Assembly (NCBI RefSeq): GCF_028858725.1
Contig: NC_084773.1
Span: forward strand, 21,770,850 to 21,834,849
Reading direction: 5' to 3'
DNA from: Colius striatus
Lineage: Eukaryota > Chordata > Aves > Coliiformes > Coliidae
Length of the DNA stretch: 64,000 nt
Under the pieces are notes generated by a model, which had not been told where the DNA came from, searched no databases, and saw nothing but the letters and a program-made list of their open reading frames with translations. Positions within the stretch are counted from its first letter, which is position 1, and each line of letters begins with the position of its first letter. Position numbers and translations under genes: made by a program. Positions 38,029-50,775 of this stretch are shown piece by piece.

Positions 38029-41000
38029 ACTGTGCCCAACACTGTCCCAGCCCCACTGCCTACAAACACACCACAGTAGCACCTCGGTGGCAGTTCTTTA
38101 TCCTGTCCCAGTGGAAGAACGTCTCCTTCCCCACACTTAAGACCCTGGTCTCGCTGTCAGGCATGTGGCAGGGCTGGTGTCCCTCTCGCAGCTGCTGAGT
38201 GGCCACTGCGATGCTGGGTGGGACAGCGAAAGAAAACTCCGGAGGGTGATCTGATGAGGCTGGGAATGGTCTGATGTTGTAAGTGTGGATGGTTCAGGAA
38301 ACAGTGGAGTTTGGGAGGAGCAGGATTTGGAATGGAAACGTTCCTGTAAGCTGTGAGGTTGGTTTATTGTTATTCCAAGGGAAAAGGGCGTCTGGCTTGT
38401 ACCGGAGGAAATAGCACCTCTCATTTACTGCAGAGCTGCCACCAATTGCCTTGGCCTCGACACCAGTTAATATCACTGCTGGTTCAGCCAGAGCCACGGG
38501 GCAGGCAGGAGATGGAAACTACCCTGTGGAAAAAGCCTGTGTGGCTGCAGCAGCAGGGCTGGACCCGGGCCCTGAGGGGCTCCTGGCCCCGTGGCCCCCG
38601 GCTGCCAGCCCCGAGCTGAGTCCACTGCTTGCTGGGTGATGGCACCGGAACCACAGAGAGGAAAAGGCCAAATAAGGCAGCATTTTAGGGAAAATATGTC
38701 CTAAAATGGGATTAGCAAGCACAGAACACAGATGTGATGTTACCATGTCAAGAGCACGGAGCCTCAGGCACTGGAAACGTCCCTTCAGGATCCGTAGAGA
38801 TGAGAGGAAAAGCAGCCTAGCCCAGAGCAGCTCTCCCCACTACAGCAGGCTGTGGCAGGAGATCGGTGTGTGAAGGGTTCTGGTGCTAAGATGGATGGAC
38901 AGATCAATGCACGGAGACTTTTTTTCCTGGGAATGGATTGGTTTTTGAAGGGTTTCTTCAGTATTCTTTTGGCTTTTCAACTGAAAGCAGTGAACCTGCT
39001 CTAGCAGGCAGAGAAATGTTACTTCAAAGGAGCTAGAAGAAAGAAAAAACACAGAGGAAGCTAAAGTGGGTTGGAGAAGAAAGAGGAGGAGAGCACACAG
39101 CTCTTTCTGCTTCCAGACCCTGCAGAGCTGGAGGAGGCACTGGGAGATCTGAGGGCTGCAGGGGACCAGGAGGGTACAGGGGAGCAGATGGGAAGCTGGG
39201 AAGCCTGGGTGCAAGCTTTCAACCCTCCTGGTATGAAGGAGGTGTTTGAGTTATCCCTCTGTGCCCAGGGCCCTGAGAAAGGATGGAGCTGGGGAGGAAG
39301 GAGGTGTCTTGGGGGAGCCCAGACAGACCCCGCAGGAATCCATCTGCCTCCCACCTTCTGTGATGCTGTGCTGCCCTGACACAAGGGAGAGGATGAGCTG
39401 AAAGCACATCTGCTGTGACCCATTTATCACATTCATTGGATGAGATTGCATTTAAGGACTGTTGCATACAAAAATCCAACTTGTTTTATAAACTCTCAGA
39501 GACTTAGGGGACAGTGGGAAACTTTGGGCTCACCCAGCAGGCTTTGCTCCTTTGGTCACAGAGGGGTCCCAGCCAAGAGGGTACTCTCACACGTGCTGCA
39601 GTGACTGGAGAAACAGTCAATTTAAGCAAAGCTACAGCTGTGCTGAAGCTGCAGCCTGCCTTTGTGGCATGTGTTAGCCCAGGGGGTTGCATGCAGGAGC
39701 AGGCTGGACAAGTCCATAAAGACAAAATAAGGAACCACCCAAGGCCCCTGAGCATCCCTAGTTAAGGTGCTGGGGAATATGAGGGGGAAGAGATGACAGA
39801 AAATGGCCACACTCAGGGGCTGTCCCTAAAGGGCATCTCTGGCAGCTCAGCCAGGCCAGGTGCCTCTGCCCCCACTCAGCAGGGTCCTACAAAGCTTCAC
39901 TTGCTGTAAACCACAGGGCAAGGATCTCAGCATCACCAGGTCCCTCTCTTCCTTCCCATGCAGCACTAAAACACAGCAGTGCAGTCAGAGGCAGCAGGAA
40001 TGGCCAGGCCCTGGGCTGTGTGAGCAGCAGCACAGAGCCCTGCTGCCCCTTACCCCTGCCAAGGCAAGCCTGTGCCCCAGCAGTGCCAGAGTGTCCTGCT
40101 CATTCCCCAGGCTCTCCAGCCAGAAACGTGTTTGTGCCTGACCCCAGTGCAGTTGCAGTTCTGTGATAACCCCCAGGCATGGCAGGGCTCCCACCCCACG
40201 GCGCCACGGGGCAGGAGCTCGGCGCTGGCCCCTGCCCCCAGCTGTGCCCAGCTGCCCCCCTCCTGCCCAGCACTGCCCTGGGCTCGGGGTGCTGCTTCTT
40301 GAGAGACCCCCGCTTGGCCTTTTGCACCCTGGCAGCAGCAGCAGAGAGGACGAAGTTTCTCTCGTGCTTCAAGAATGACTCGATGAGAGCAAAGTGGGGT
40401 TTGTGTTTGTTTCTGAACAACCACTAGCAACTGCTCAGTCCAGAAGGAATCTGGGCCGATTATTTAGGCTATTTGCATTGCTTCTAAATCTTATCCAAAC
40501 CGTCTGGTCCCTCTCTGTTGGTGGCTCAGAAGAAAAACACCCTCCTTTCTTTCCCCTTTGCTCTGATGGTGCTGTGTGGTCTTTGCAGACCTCAAGGTAC
40601 CCTCCAGCACAGCCTCAGGTCCAGCCCTCAGGGAGGACAGCCTGGCTGCTGGCTGCTCCCTCCCCAGCCCAGCCCCACACGTCCCAGGGACTGAACACCC
40701 CTGCACCCCTTTATCTCCCTCCCCCCTGCCAGTCCTACCTTCCTGACTTGTGGGAGCCGTCTCCAGGTCTTTGTGTGCTCTCCTTTGTGGTTGTCCTCAA
40801 CGACGTGCCCCCTGTGTGTCAACCCCATGCCTGGCTGCGGGCTCAGGCGATGGCACAGCCACAGCAGCTCCTCACAGGCTGGTCCAGCACATACACCTCC
40901 TTCTGCAGCCCGTAGATGCAGCAGAGATGAGGCTTCCCGAGCACTGGTGGTGAACCTCTGTGATGGGGATCAGCTCAATCCTTGGACGCTGGGGAAGGAA

Positions 41001-44000
41001 AAAGACGAATTAAACAAGCAGTTTGGAGCAGACTTTCTCTCACCTTGGTAGAGATGATGGGTAGAACATGGGTAGAGAGAAAAGGCCCAACTTTTAGCCA
41101 CAAGCCTCACGGGTCTGAGAGAGCTGCTGCTTTGTGAATAGGGAATGAAAGCCTGATGGAGACCCATCAGCCCTACAGCCACCACAAATTCCCCTAGCTG
41201 CAGCTAGCATGGAGCTCACGGGGCTTGGCCCTTGCACACTTGATTACTTTTATTGCATTTATAGCTATTTAAGCTAATTCCTTAAGCCCTGTTTCCAGCA
41301 CCTGCCCCTCTCATGCGTGGCTGAGGTCTGTGTGGGACCCTTGCCCCATCAGCACAGGGGCCCACAGGCATCTGGACACGTTGGTGGTGGCCAGTACTGG
41401 TGTGGATACCCATCACCTCTGTCCCTGGCAGCAGGAAGGGATAACTGCCTGCACTGTGTCATGTTACTGCAGCAGAAACTGCTGCAGGTTTAGTCCCTGA
41501 TGCTCTGCTCCCTGCCCTGTCTGAGAAGGAAGCTGCTTTCATCTTCACTTCTCTGGTGGTGTTCCTGATGGCTGAATTTCAGGAGACAGGCTGCCATCAG
41601 GGCTGCAGTGGCACCTCATCTCCTCATGCAGTGCCCTGCTTTGCTCCTTCCTTTCCTTTGCAAAAGGAATTTAGCAGCTCCTGCCTTTCCCTAGCACCTG
41701 CCAAACCCAAGTTTTGGTGAATTTTTCATCTCTGGTCAGGCAGGACTCCTGCCAGCTCGAGCCCAGTGCCATGCACCAGCCCCTGAAGCTGCCTGAGGGG
41801 TGGAGGGGAGCCCAGCAGTGCCCAACCACCCACCAGCTCTCCCCAGCAGCCTGGGAGCTGTATGGGGCCGAGGGACAGGAGCCCACCCTGGCTTCCAGCT
41901 CCTGCTGCAGTTACATGGGCAAATCTGCCATTTAGATAAAGCCCAAGGAGCCCCTCTAACCTCAGGGGTATCTCTGGCCAACACCATAAGCAGCCAGGAC
42001 AGCATCACCCAAGCAAAGACATTTTTCCCCCCCAGCTTTCTCCTAAAGGTGCTGGTTGTGAAGTGGAAGAACCTGAGCCAAGCACCAGGGAGAGGACGAG
42101 AAACTCAGTGATGGGAGAGCGCTGGAGAAGGCAGCACAGATCAGCACCAGCACCCTCCAGTGCCAGGGTTTGGCAGGGCAGGAGGGGCTCAGCACCTGCT
42201 TCCCCAGCCAGCCTGAGGGTGCTTTGGCTGCTGTGCAGCAACCCAGTGAGCAAACTGCTTTTGATGCCGAGAAGTGGAAATTACAGGCTGGAATTAAGTT
42301 GGAAGACAGAAATTTGCCAAAGAGCTGGTTTTGAGAGGCCACATGGAAAAATCAAACCATCTCCCTTTAAGTTTATTTTGGTCTTTCAGTCTAGTTGCAT
42401 TTTTAATGTGAAACCTCCTCTTTCCTGTGGGTGAAAAGACAGCATGTTCTAGCTGGAGTCTCGCGTTTGCAATCACATCTATAACAGCAGCAACGGGGAT
42501 TACGACACTCCAGCGAGGATCAGATGGAGCAGAGTCCTTATGTTTATTCAAAATTAGCTTCTAAGATAAAAATAGTGGTAACAAATGATGCTTGCCAGGG
42601 CTTTGGAAAGGTAAAAGCAACAATAACAACCACAGTCGCCCACATCTCCCAATACACGCCTGAGAAATGATTTCCCTGGTATTTCACTGACAGTTATGGT
42701 TTCTCCCATCATTAGAATTTGCTAAAGATCACCTCTAAATTAAAAATGAAACCAGTTTCTCCTCTCAACAGCTCCTTGTGTGTAGCCCATTGCCCTCAGC
42801 TGCCCCGGGCCCTGACCTGGCGCGGGACGAGGCGGCGAAGGCTGCGCTGTGCACAGCTCCCTGCCAGCCCAGGGAGACCTCAGGGGCAGGGAACTCCATG
42901 ACAGGGTACACTTGCAAGAAATAAACCCAACCATGCAAAAGAGACACCCTGTTTGTCTGGCACAAACGCTCCTTTCACCTGGTAGTGGCAGAGGGAAGGA
43001 AAGACCTGAGCATGTCATGGAAATACACAGAGGAAAAGCCAAGCTCAGAGTCCCAGGGTCATGTCCATCCCTCCCCAACAAAGCATAGAAGTACCCAAAA
43101 CAGATACTGTGCCTGGGGGCTGGTGCTGCCGTGGAGCAGGACAGCACAGGGAGAGGCTGCTGCACCCGAGCTTGGTTTGGTTCAGTCCTGGCACTGGGGG
43201 CTCTCTGCCCAAACAGGATCCCCTGTCAGCTTCTTCCAGCATTGAAGCACTGCTGCATTTGAAAGGGTTTCTGAAGCCTCTCTGTTTTCCCCTGGCACAT
43301 GGGCAATTCACAGAAGAAATCCTGGGCCGGTGGGCAAAGCAGAGTTAGTTGTGTAGGCAGCCGCTCCTTGCATAGCCAGGGGTGACAGCCATTTATGTGA
43401 GACACCCACTGATTCTCATGCTCACAGGACTTCACAAGATCTAAAGCATTCGTGGAAGAGTGACTCAGCTGCTAAAAGCATCCTTCAACTCCCAAAGGGA
43501 TTCTGCAACCCCATATGCAATGTCTTGACTGCAGATGTGTGACCCTGAGTAACGGCTCTCTGGGGGAGAGCTGGTCCGTGCCTGGATGGTCCCTATCTCC
43601 CCATCTTGGTACATCATTGAAGTTTCTACAAGTTACTGCAAAACAGCTAATAAATAATCAAAGGCACAGTCAAATCCTCACTCATTTGCATTCACATTGC
43701 AAAAAGGAGCAGAGCTGAGGAGGGAGCAGCACAGAAGTGGCATTGGCTCTAAGGCAGCACTGTGCTCCAGCCATTCTCTCACTGCCTTGCCCCAGACTTC
43801 TGCACGTACAGGGAGGAGATTCCCTCTGGGACCCTGTACCACAGGAGCTGGAGAAGAGATGTCCAGCACTGATGAACATCTGAGAGGTCACTGCTGATCC
43901 CTGTGTCAGAGCAGCTGATGGCCACCACAGCAGATGCAGCCAGAAGCCGTTCATCCCCCCTCCTTCACAGCCCCCAGGGAGGGATTCCCTCCAGCCCCCA

Positions 44001-45224
44001 GAGTTACACTCACCACCACGTTTTCAGCTTTAAACACATTCCCTCTGCTGACTTTGCTGAGTAGCTGTGCTGGGAGGTTCAGATGGTGCTCAGAAACAAA
44101 CTCAAAGACGTTGTTCTTCCTGCAAGCCAGAGGGGAAACAACAGAAGGACCCAGGGCTGGTTGGAGGGTGCTGAGCTGTCACCAGGCTCTTTCCAAGTGC
44201 CCCAGTAATGCTTGAGAGCTCCCTGGTTTCTGAGGACAATAACTGTGCCTGCCTGACCTTTTAACCTATTAACTCCTTGCTGCAGGAGAGGCCTTATATT
44301 CCCTTTCTGAAGCCACAGCTCCTGCTGCAGTGGTGCCTTTTGCTCTGTCCCTGTGAGACACAGGCAGGGTTGGTGGCTGATGTGTGTGCCTGGGGAGGCA
44401 GCCCCGTGCCCTGCACCCCCCAGGCATCGCTGGGACCAGCTCCAGTCACTTGGGATGGACAGAGATGACATTCTGAAACATGCAGGTCTTCACACAGAGT
44501 GACTGAAGGCATTTTGTGCAAAAATGGGAGAGTGCTCAGGAAGCACCCGGCAGGGCAGGCAGTGGCTTCTTGCTACACCTCACGAGCCAAGATGTGTTGC
44601 CTCTGGCACTGGAGCTCCCAGAGGGGCAATGCCAGAGTGACACCAAGCCCCAGGGAAAAGAGTTCAGTCACTGTCCTGTGTCTCCCCTGGCTTCCCTTTC
44701 TGACTTCTTTTGTGACCTTGAACCAGCCTTTACCTCTGTGAATCCATTTCAGCTCCTACCACACCCCACGGACAAGACTGCTGACATCAGGGACAAAGCC
44801 CCTGCTTCTGTCTGACCAAAGGTAATAAATACTCTTCCAGCTTCCCCTCAGGAAGCCCAGCTGGGCTCCCAAGCCTTGCCCCAAGACAAGGATTAAAAGT
44901 GCCAGCTCTGCACTTCTACCCATGCTCCTCCTTACCAGGGCATCACCAGCTGCTGGAAGTGCTGCAGCTTCCTCCCTCCCAGACAGCTCACACAGTTCCT
45001 GCTGCCCCAGCCAGAACAGGTATCACACCTTTGCCTGCAACAAAAAGGATTTGAAAGAGGATTTAGAACACTGCCCACTGTCAGAGGGTGCTTTGTTCCA
45101 GGCTGCTGGCATAGCTCAGCTGGGTCAGCAGCTACAGGAGTGGATGCACACGCTCCCACACCCGTCTGCCCCTGGTCTGTGGCTCAAGGGATAGAACACA
45201 TTGGCTGGGAAAAACAAGTGACTA

Positions 45225-45640
45225 ATGCCAGCCTCAAATCTATTTGCAAATGTGGAATTAGCTAAAGAATGTGTTTGTACATCTAATTAAGGGTAATCAC
45301 AATTCCCCCACACAACGGTGGGAAGGCGAGTGTGGCTTTGAAGACGCTGCTGCCTGTGCTTCCAGCAGATGCAGGAGGCATATGCTTATGCATGGAGCAT
45401 TTTGATTGCATCAGTGCAACACAGATTAGCAGCAGTTAACAACTGATTCATTAAGGCTCTTCAAGCCATCATTAGCCCCAGTGGATTCATGCTTTAAAAT
45501 GACTGCCATGATTATACAGATACCATCTCTGTTATTTTAAACTTAATGGAGCCACATAAACAAAACACTTTTAGAACAGTGTGGGGTTTTTTTTTTCCTT
45601 TGTCACTTAAAGATAATTTTTAAGCCTGTTAAGTTTTATG
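45225..45640. promoter_or_regulatory. Candidate intergenic regulatory block, AT-rich
   Basis: A 400-base block with dense homeodomain-like TAAT cores (TCTAATTAAGGGTAATCAC, AGCAGTTAACAACTG), an octamer-like TTATGCATGG and almost no CpG, inside GC-richer surroundings. There is no coding potential. It looks like the texture of conserved vertebrate non-coding elements, but this is inference. Confidence 0.25.
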
Positions 45641-47214
45641 TTTGGAACAAACCAGAGGGTGGTAATAATTCTCCAGCTGCGCTGGCCGTGAAACCTGCCA
45701 AACCTCAGCCGGGCGCTGCGGGAGCCAAGAGCATCACTGAGGTTTGGTGCTGCCATCCCAGGGGGGCCCCTTCCTCCAGCCCCCAGCTCTGAGCCATGCA
45801 GAGCCCACCCAGCCCTGGCTGGGAGCCCGAGCAGGAGCCTGGGGGGAATCAAAGCCCCCTGAAGGTCTGAGAAACCCTGCTGTCATCAGCAAACGCAAAG
45901 CTGTAGAACCAGTCTGCTCACAGAAAGGTGGGAAAGATGGAAGAAAGGAAACCCAAAACAACTGTTGTCCAAACACTCAAGAGCTTCCCTTATGAGTTTG
46001 GCTGCTTTCTGAATGCTGAGGAGGGGACACACACAGAATGAATACTAGATGTTAAAATGAAAGTTCGTTTCAAAACCAGAGAGGGAAAGGGCTCTTGGTA
46101 ACCATTCTTCCTGCAGAACAAAGCTCCTGCTGCACTGCTTTATCTCTTAGGTGAGCACACGGGCACGTGGAGCACAGCACAGCTCTGCAGCCTCTGCCAG
46201 CAGTGTGCAAGTGGGGTCGTTTGGGCTGAAATGTGATGGATCAAGGGCTCCTTCCCCTACCAGCTTCCCCGGTTCTTCCTCCTGCCAGCAGCCCCTCAGC
46301 CGATAGCCTCCACCGAGCCGGGGGGTGGTTTCTACTGGGATGGCTGGGATTTATAGGACGACTGGTTTCTACTAACCAGCCCATCCTGTGAGCCCATGGC
46401 CTAAGGGTGCAGCTGCTCCATCACAGTGACTGATGCACAGAGGAGCCCACCGTACCTTTTGCCACCTGAGCAAAGGTGCTGCCTCTTCTGCTGCTCGAGG
46501 CCTCGCTGGGAGCCCTTGCACCCTCCACACCTCACCTGCAAACACAACAGGATCACAACAGGGGGGGCTGAGAGAATTAAAACGTCACCTTTACAAAACA
46601 ACAGCTTTTATGCAGGTTAGAAAACAGAGAGTGTACAAAAGAGCTCTAAACTGTGGGCCTGGCTTCCTTACGTGTCCTGGCCACACGCACCAGGGATCTG
46701 GGTTGAAGAGCTGTTTTCCTTACACACTGTGTTCCCGCTGATATTTACCCTTGTAGCCAGCAGTATACTTTTATTCAGGTATTTGTATTTGATCACACTA
46801 AACCAAGCAGCAAATTCACACAATCACAACACATCTTTTGGCTGCCCGGGAATACCTGTGCAGAGAACAAAGCCAGAAGGCTGGGTCTGCACTGCACGCT
46901 CATCCCTGGCTCAAGGCTCCTCTCCCGTTCACAAACCCCAGAACTGAGCGTATCTGAAAGAGACAACTCAAGGTCTGACCTCATTTCAACGGGGCAGAGG
47001 TCAGTTCTCCTTTCCCTCTCACTATCCTAACACACAGGCTACCCACTGAGGACAGGGTGAGACACCTTTGCACCTGGGCAGGGCTTTGACAACCCAGCTC
47101 AGCATCTGTGCAGGACCCAGGAACAGGGCAGGACACGAGCAGGTTTGGGATACAGGGTGGCAACAGGGGAATAAAACAGAAACAGCAACACCATAAAACT
47201 GCTGCATGACCGCT

Positions 47215-47420
47215 GGAGGAATCATAAATAATAATTACTTAACAAAGGCAAATGTCTATATAGTGCTGTCAAAAGAAAGGCTTTGGGCTTCTTCTTTATT
47301 CATCATTTCACTTGCAAAGTAAAATAAATTGACCAGCTATAGAGCTTGTCAAAAGCTAAATGGGAACTGTCATGCAAACAAATGTTCTGCTAATGGCAAA
47401 AAAAAAAGAGTTAACAAAAG
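47215..47420. promoter_or_regulatory. Candidate intergenic regulatory block, AT-rich
   Basis: Contains ATAAATAATAATTACTTAAC, a MEF2-like CTATATAG neighbourhood, TTTATTCATCATTTCAC and the octamer-like CATGCAAAC. It is non-coding and stands out from the surrounding GC-rich sequence. Conservation is untested. Confidence 0.2.
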
Positions 47421-49759
47421 AGGAAAGATTATCCAGGGCTGCTTCTGAAAGGGCTGCTGCAAGGTTTGTCCCCACACTGCTAGAGGAAGAAAAGCCCAGG
47501 AAGAAGGGATCTCTGACTGCTTTCCCTGGTGTTTAATGAGGAAAAACCCAAGAAAATGAGTGTCTGGTGTGAGCAGATGGCAGTGAGCACAGCCTCACCC
47601 TGAGCAGTGAGAGGCTTGCACTCTAAAATAAAGCCTCTTCATGCAGCATCTGTAAGGTCAATATTAAAGTGTGGTCACACACGTGTGTGTGTGTGCAAAG
47701 CCTCTCCTTCAGCAAGCTGGGCAAAGCAGAGCTGGTTCGAAACATTGCTGAGTCTTGCAAGCTGCAAATTGACAGCTTCCCTGTCAGCTCTTGGGATGAG
47801 AAATGGCACTCTCTGTTTTTCCAGGCCCAAGGAACCCTGTTAATCTGAGCTGGTGAATGGAAACATGAGCAGAAAGACCAATGTATGTGTGAAGCAGAGC
47901 CCATGTCCCCCTGGCAGCTCAGCCCAGCGGCAGGTCCCGGCAGGTGCCAGGGCAGTGCAGAGCACTCCAGCCTCCCCTGATGTCTGGGATAGAGGAAAAT
48001 CACGAAAAAAGGGGAAAAAACAAGCCTAAAGGCTGCTTCTCAGAAGTGGTTCCTCTAAAATCCTCATTAGTTGCCTTTGTAAGAGAGAAAAACGTTCAGC
48101 AATTGCCCAAGACAGGTCCATCTATCCTCACTGTGATGTCTGACTGTCTCTTACATCTATTTTCACCTTTGGAAAGCATATTTAAACACCACAAAGCAAA
48201 TGGCAACAGAGCAGATAATGTCAGTAATTGCTCTGTGGGAATATTCAGCCGTGAATCCCTTCCTCAGAGCCCAGGACAGCTCCAGCCTCAGTGGCTGACT
48301 GTGCTGGTGAGCGTTTTATGACCCCACACAATATGCATTAAGAACCCTCCCTGTCGATATGGTGACAGCTGAGATTAAGAAAGTCTCCTTCAATAAAGAG
48401 CAGCTCTCAGCTCCTGCAGCTATTTGGGCTGTGTGGGGGAGCTGGGTCGGGCAGCACCCAGAGCTTCCCACTCCCTCACCCCACAGCACCCGACACGGCC
48501 GCTGCCGGCCAGGGCCTCAGCTCTGAACCCCCAGCTCACTGCTCTCCAAAGGAAGTTTCACACACATCTGCTCCTAACATCCACCCCTGAGCCTTCACAT
48601 TCCCTTCTTATTTTTTTAGGCCAGTTGTTTGTTTCTCTAAGGAGTGCTCACCAGGCATTGATCCCATTCAAAGCTCCCACATCTATTTAATCACTTTCCT
48701 GTCCATTCAGGACTGTTTAGGAGAAGTTTAGGCAGATCACTCTCATAAAGGCTGAGAAATGTAATGCCACCAGATAACCACCCTGAACCTTTGTGTAGAG
48801 GAAGAAACCAAGCAGGAGCAGCTGCCCACCATCCTACACTATTAAGTGCCAAATGTTGCTTTTTGAGCTGCCCTCCTTCTTTCCAAAGGCAAAACATGCC
48901 TGTGTGGGGGGAGTTGGGTTTGGTTTGGTTTTCAAATTCAAGATGAAAATCAGGAGAGAAAAATATGCAATAAAAGCACAAAAGGCAGAATAACTGGAAG
49001 GAGGATGAGCAGCAGAGCTGTGTGAGGCTTTGGTTCCCAAGGAAGTGCCCCAGGGGTGACCCTCGGTGGGACCCCGGCCAGCTCAGGGCTGTGCTGAGCT
49101 CTCAGGGGCACAGCAAGCTCCCTGTCACCAGAGCCACGTACCTGTGCTGCAGGAAGGTAGCTCTGCTCCACTGCTGCTTGGGCTCACCCCCTGCATCCAG
49201 GGGCAGTGATGGGGGCTTTGGTCCTGTGGGAAACGGCAGCTGAGGAACTCCACTGAAACCCAGGGCAGATTTTGCTCTCAGCTGCAGAGACACTCAGCTG
49301 TGGCAGCTACAGCTGCTGCTGGACAAGCAGTTTGCTTCACACCAAACACCCCACACGCCTCACCCCAATGGCATTCCAGAAAAGCACTGGGGGGGCTCCC
49401 AGGCGAGCTGGTGCCCACAGCACTGACCCCGCTGCTCTGCTCAGGGCAGTGCAGCAGCCCCAGCTCCCCACACAGCAGAGGTCTTGATGCCTTTCCAAGC
49501 GGGGAGCAGCTCAGCCAGATGTCAAAGCCAATTACTTTCCAAGACATGTCTGTCTGCAAAAGCAGCAGGCCAGGAACAGCAGCCCAGGAGGCAAAAGGAG
49601 TCTGTGCCCTGCACAGCAGGTGCCCGCTGCAGTACCTGTGGCATACAAGGGGGGGTTCATGGGGCTGTCCCCCGTGCCTGGCACCTCCGTGGGTTTGGCA
49701 GCTGCTGTGGTTTTGCTGCTGTCAGAAGAGCACAGTTACAGGAGAAAGAGACAGAGAGG

Positions 49760-50180
49760 AGGCCGGTGCCACATTCATACCTCTGCCCTGGACGACCCAC
49801 TCTCAGCCATCCGCCCGGCCCGGGGGTGCAGACGGTGTCGGGGCACGGCCCGGCTTCGGGTCCCCTACAACCCGGGGAAACATCCGTGGGTGAGGAGGAC
49901 TCGAGCGGGACGGTGCCCGTAGAGACCCAACAGCAGCCACCGGGCGCGGCGCAACGCGAGGAGCCGCCGTCCTGCCCTCCCGAGCGCAGCCCCTGCGCCG
50001 CGGTGGAACAACACTGACACCCTGCGAGGCTCACACAGCCCTGCAGCTCCCGCAGCCCCCGCGGCCGGGGCAGCCCAGCACCGCGCCGTGCGAGCGCCGC
50101 GCAGCCCCCGCGGCCCGGGCTGGCACCCACGGAGCAGCTCCCGCGGCTCACGGCCGGGCACACGGCCGCTGTCCAGCACC
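49760..50180. promoter_or_regulatory. Isolated CpG-rich island, possible promoter
   Basis: About 400 bases rich in CpG (for example CCCGCGGCCGGGGCAGCC, CACCGCGCCGTGCGAGCGCC) between CpG-poor flanks, some 5 kb beyond the 3' end of SSUH2 and about 25 kb from the LMCD1 stop. On the + strand a good donor, GCAGAG|GTGAGG, follows at 50256/50257. This arrangement fits a promoter plus first exon of an unannotated transcript. Open frames through the island have no recognisable domain. It could instead be a GC-rich relic. Confidence 0.35.
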
Positions 50181-50387
50181 CAGACACGGCAGCTGCTGAC
50201 AAGCTGCAGCTGAAGAATGCCACACGTTTCCATCTGTAAGAGGACGGGAGGCAGAGGTGAGGGTCAGCCCTTTGTCCAGCACTCACCCTGCTCTCGAAGC
50301 CACTGCCTGCTTCTGGAAGTCTCCAACTTAATAAGTCTGCTCTTGGGACATGGGTTGGTTGTTCTCTTAGGTGCCACTCTAAGAATA

Positions 50388-50775
50388 GTATCATAGAATC
50401 ACAGAATGGTGGGGTTGGGAGGGATCTTTAGAGATCATCTAGTCCAGCCCCCCTGCAGAAGCAGGGTCACCTAGATCAGGTCACATAGGAACGTGTCCAG
50501 GTGGGTCTTGAAGCCCTCCAAGGAAGGAGCCTCCACACCCCCTCTGGGCAGCCTGTGTCAGGGCTCCCTCACCCTCACAGTGAAATAGTTTTTTCTTATA
50601 TTTAAGTAGAACTGTTTGTGTTCCAGCTTCATCCCATCACCCCTTGTCCTGTTGCTAGCTACAACAGAAAAAAAGGGATGTCCCAACCTCCTGACACCGA
50701 CCCTTTATATACTTGTAAATGTTAATAAGATCCCCCCTCAATCTCCTCTTCTCCAGACTAAACAGCCCCAGAATA
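50388..50775 (-). mobile_element. CR1 retroposon fragment, minus orientation
   Basis: Begins on the + strand with TCATAGAATCACAGAATGG (reverse of the CR1 3' end), then AGATCATCTAGTCCAGCCCC, ACGTGTCCAGGTGGGTCTTG, CCATCACCCCTTGTCCTG and ends near CTCTTCTCCAGACTAAACAG. It is about 385 bp. It is closely similar to the CR1 copy in LMCD1 intron 5 but inverted. Confidence 0.92.

Larger units (their letters stand above)
30728..50387. other. Intergenic sequence with few landmarks, no protein gene recognised
   Basis: About 20 kb without an open frame or exon set that I recognise. It contains two simple-sequence tracts (34.86 and 37.89 kb), AT-rich candidate regulatory blocks (36.6-36.9, 45.2-45.6, 47.2-47.4 kb) and a CpG-rich island (49.76-50.18 kb), each listed separately. 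Non-coding RNA genes cannot be excluded by eye. Confidence 0.5.

Noticed and set aside
47678..47697. Short GT repeat with ACACACGTGTGT palindrome
   Set aside because: Fewer than about ten dinucleotide units; ordinary background simple sequence.
49657..50394. Open frame of 245 codons on the - strand and one of 177 codons on the + strand at 49484-50017
   Set aside because: Both arise from the stop-poor CpG-rich island. Neither has a recognisable domain or conserved motif. The island may still be a promoter.
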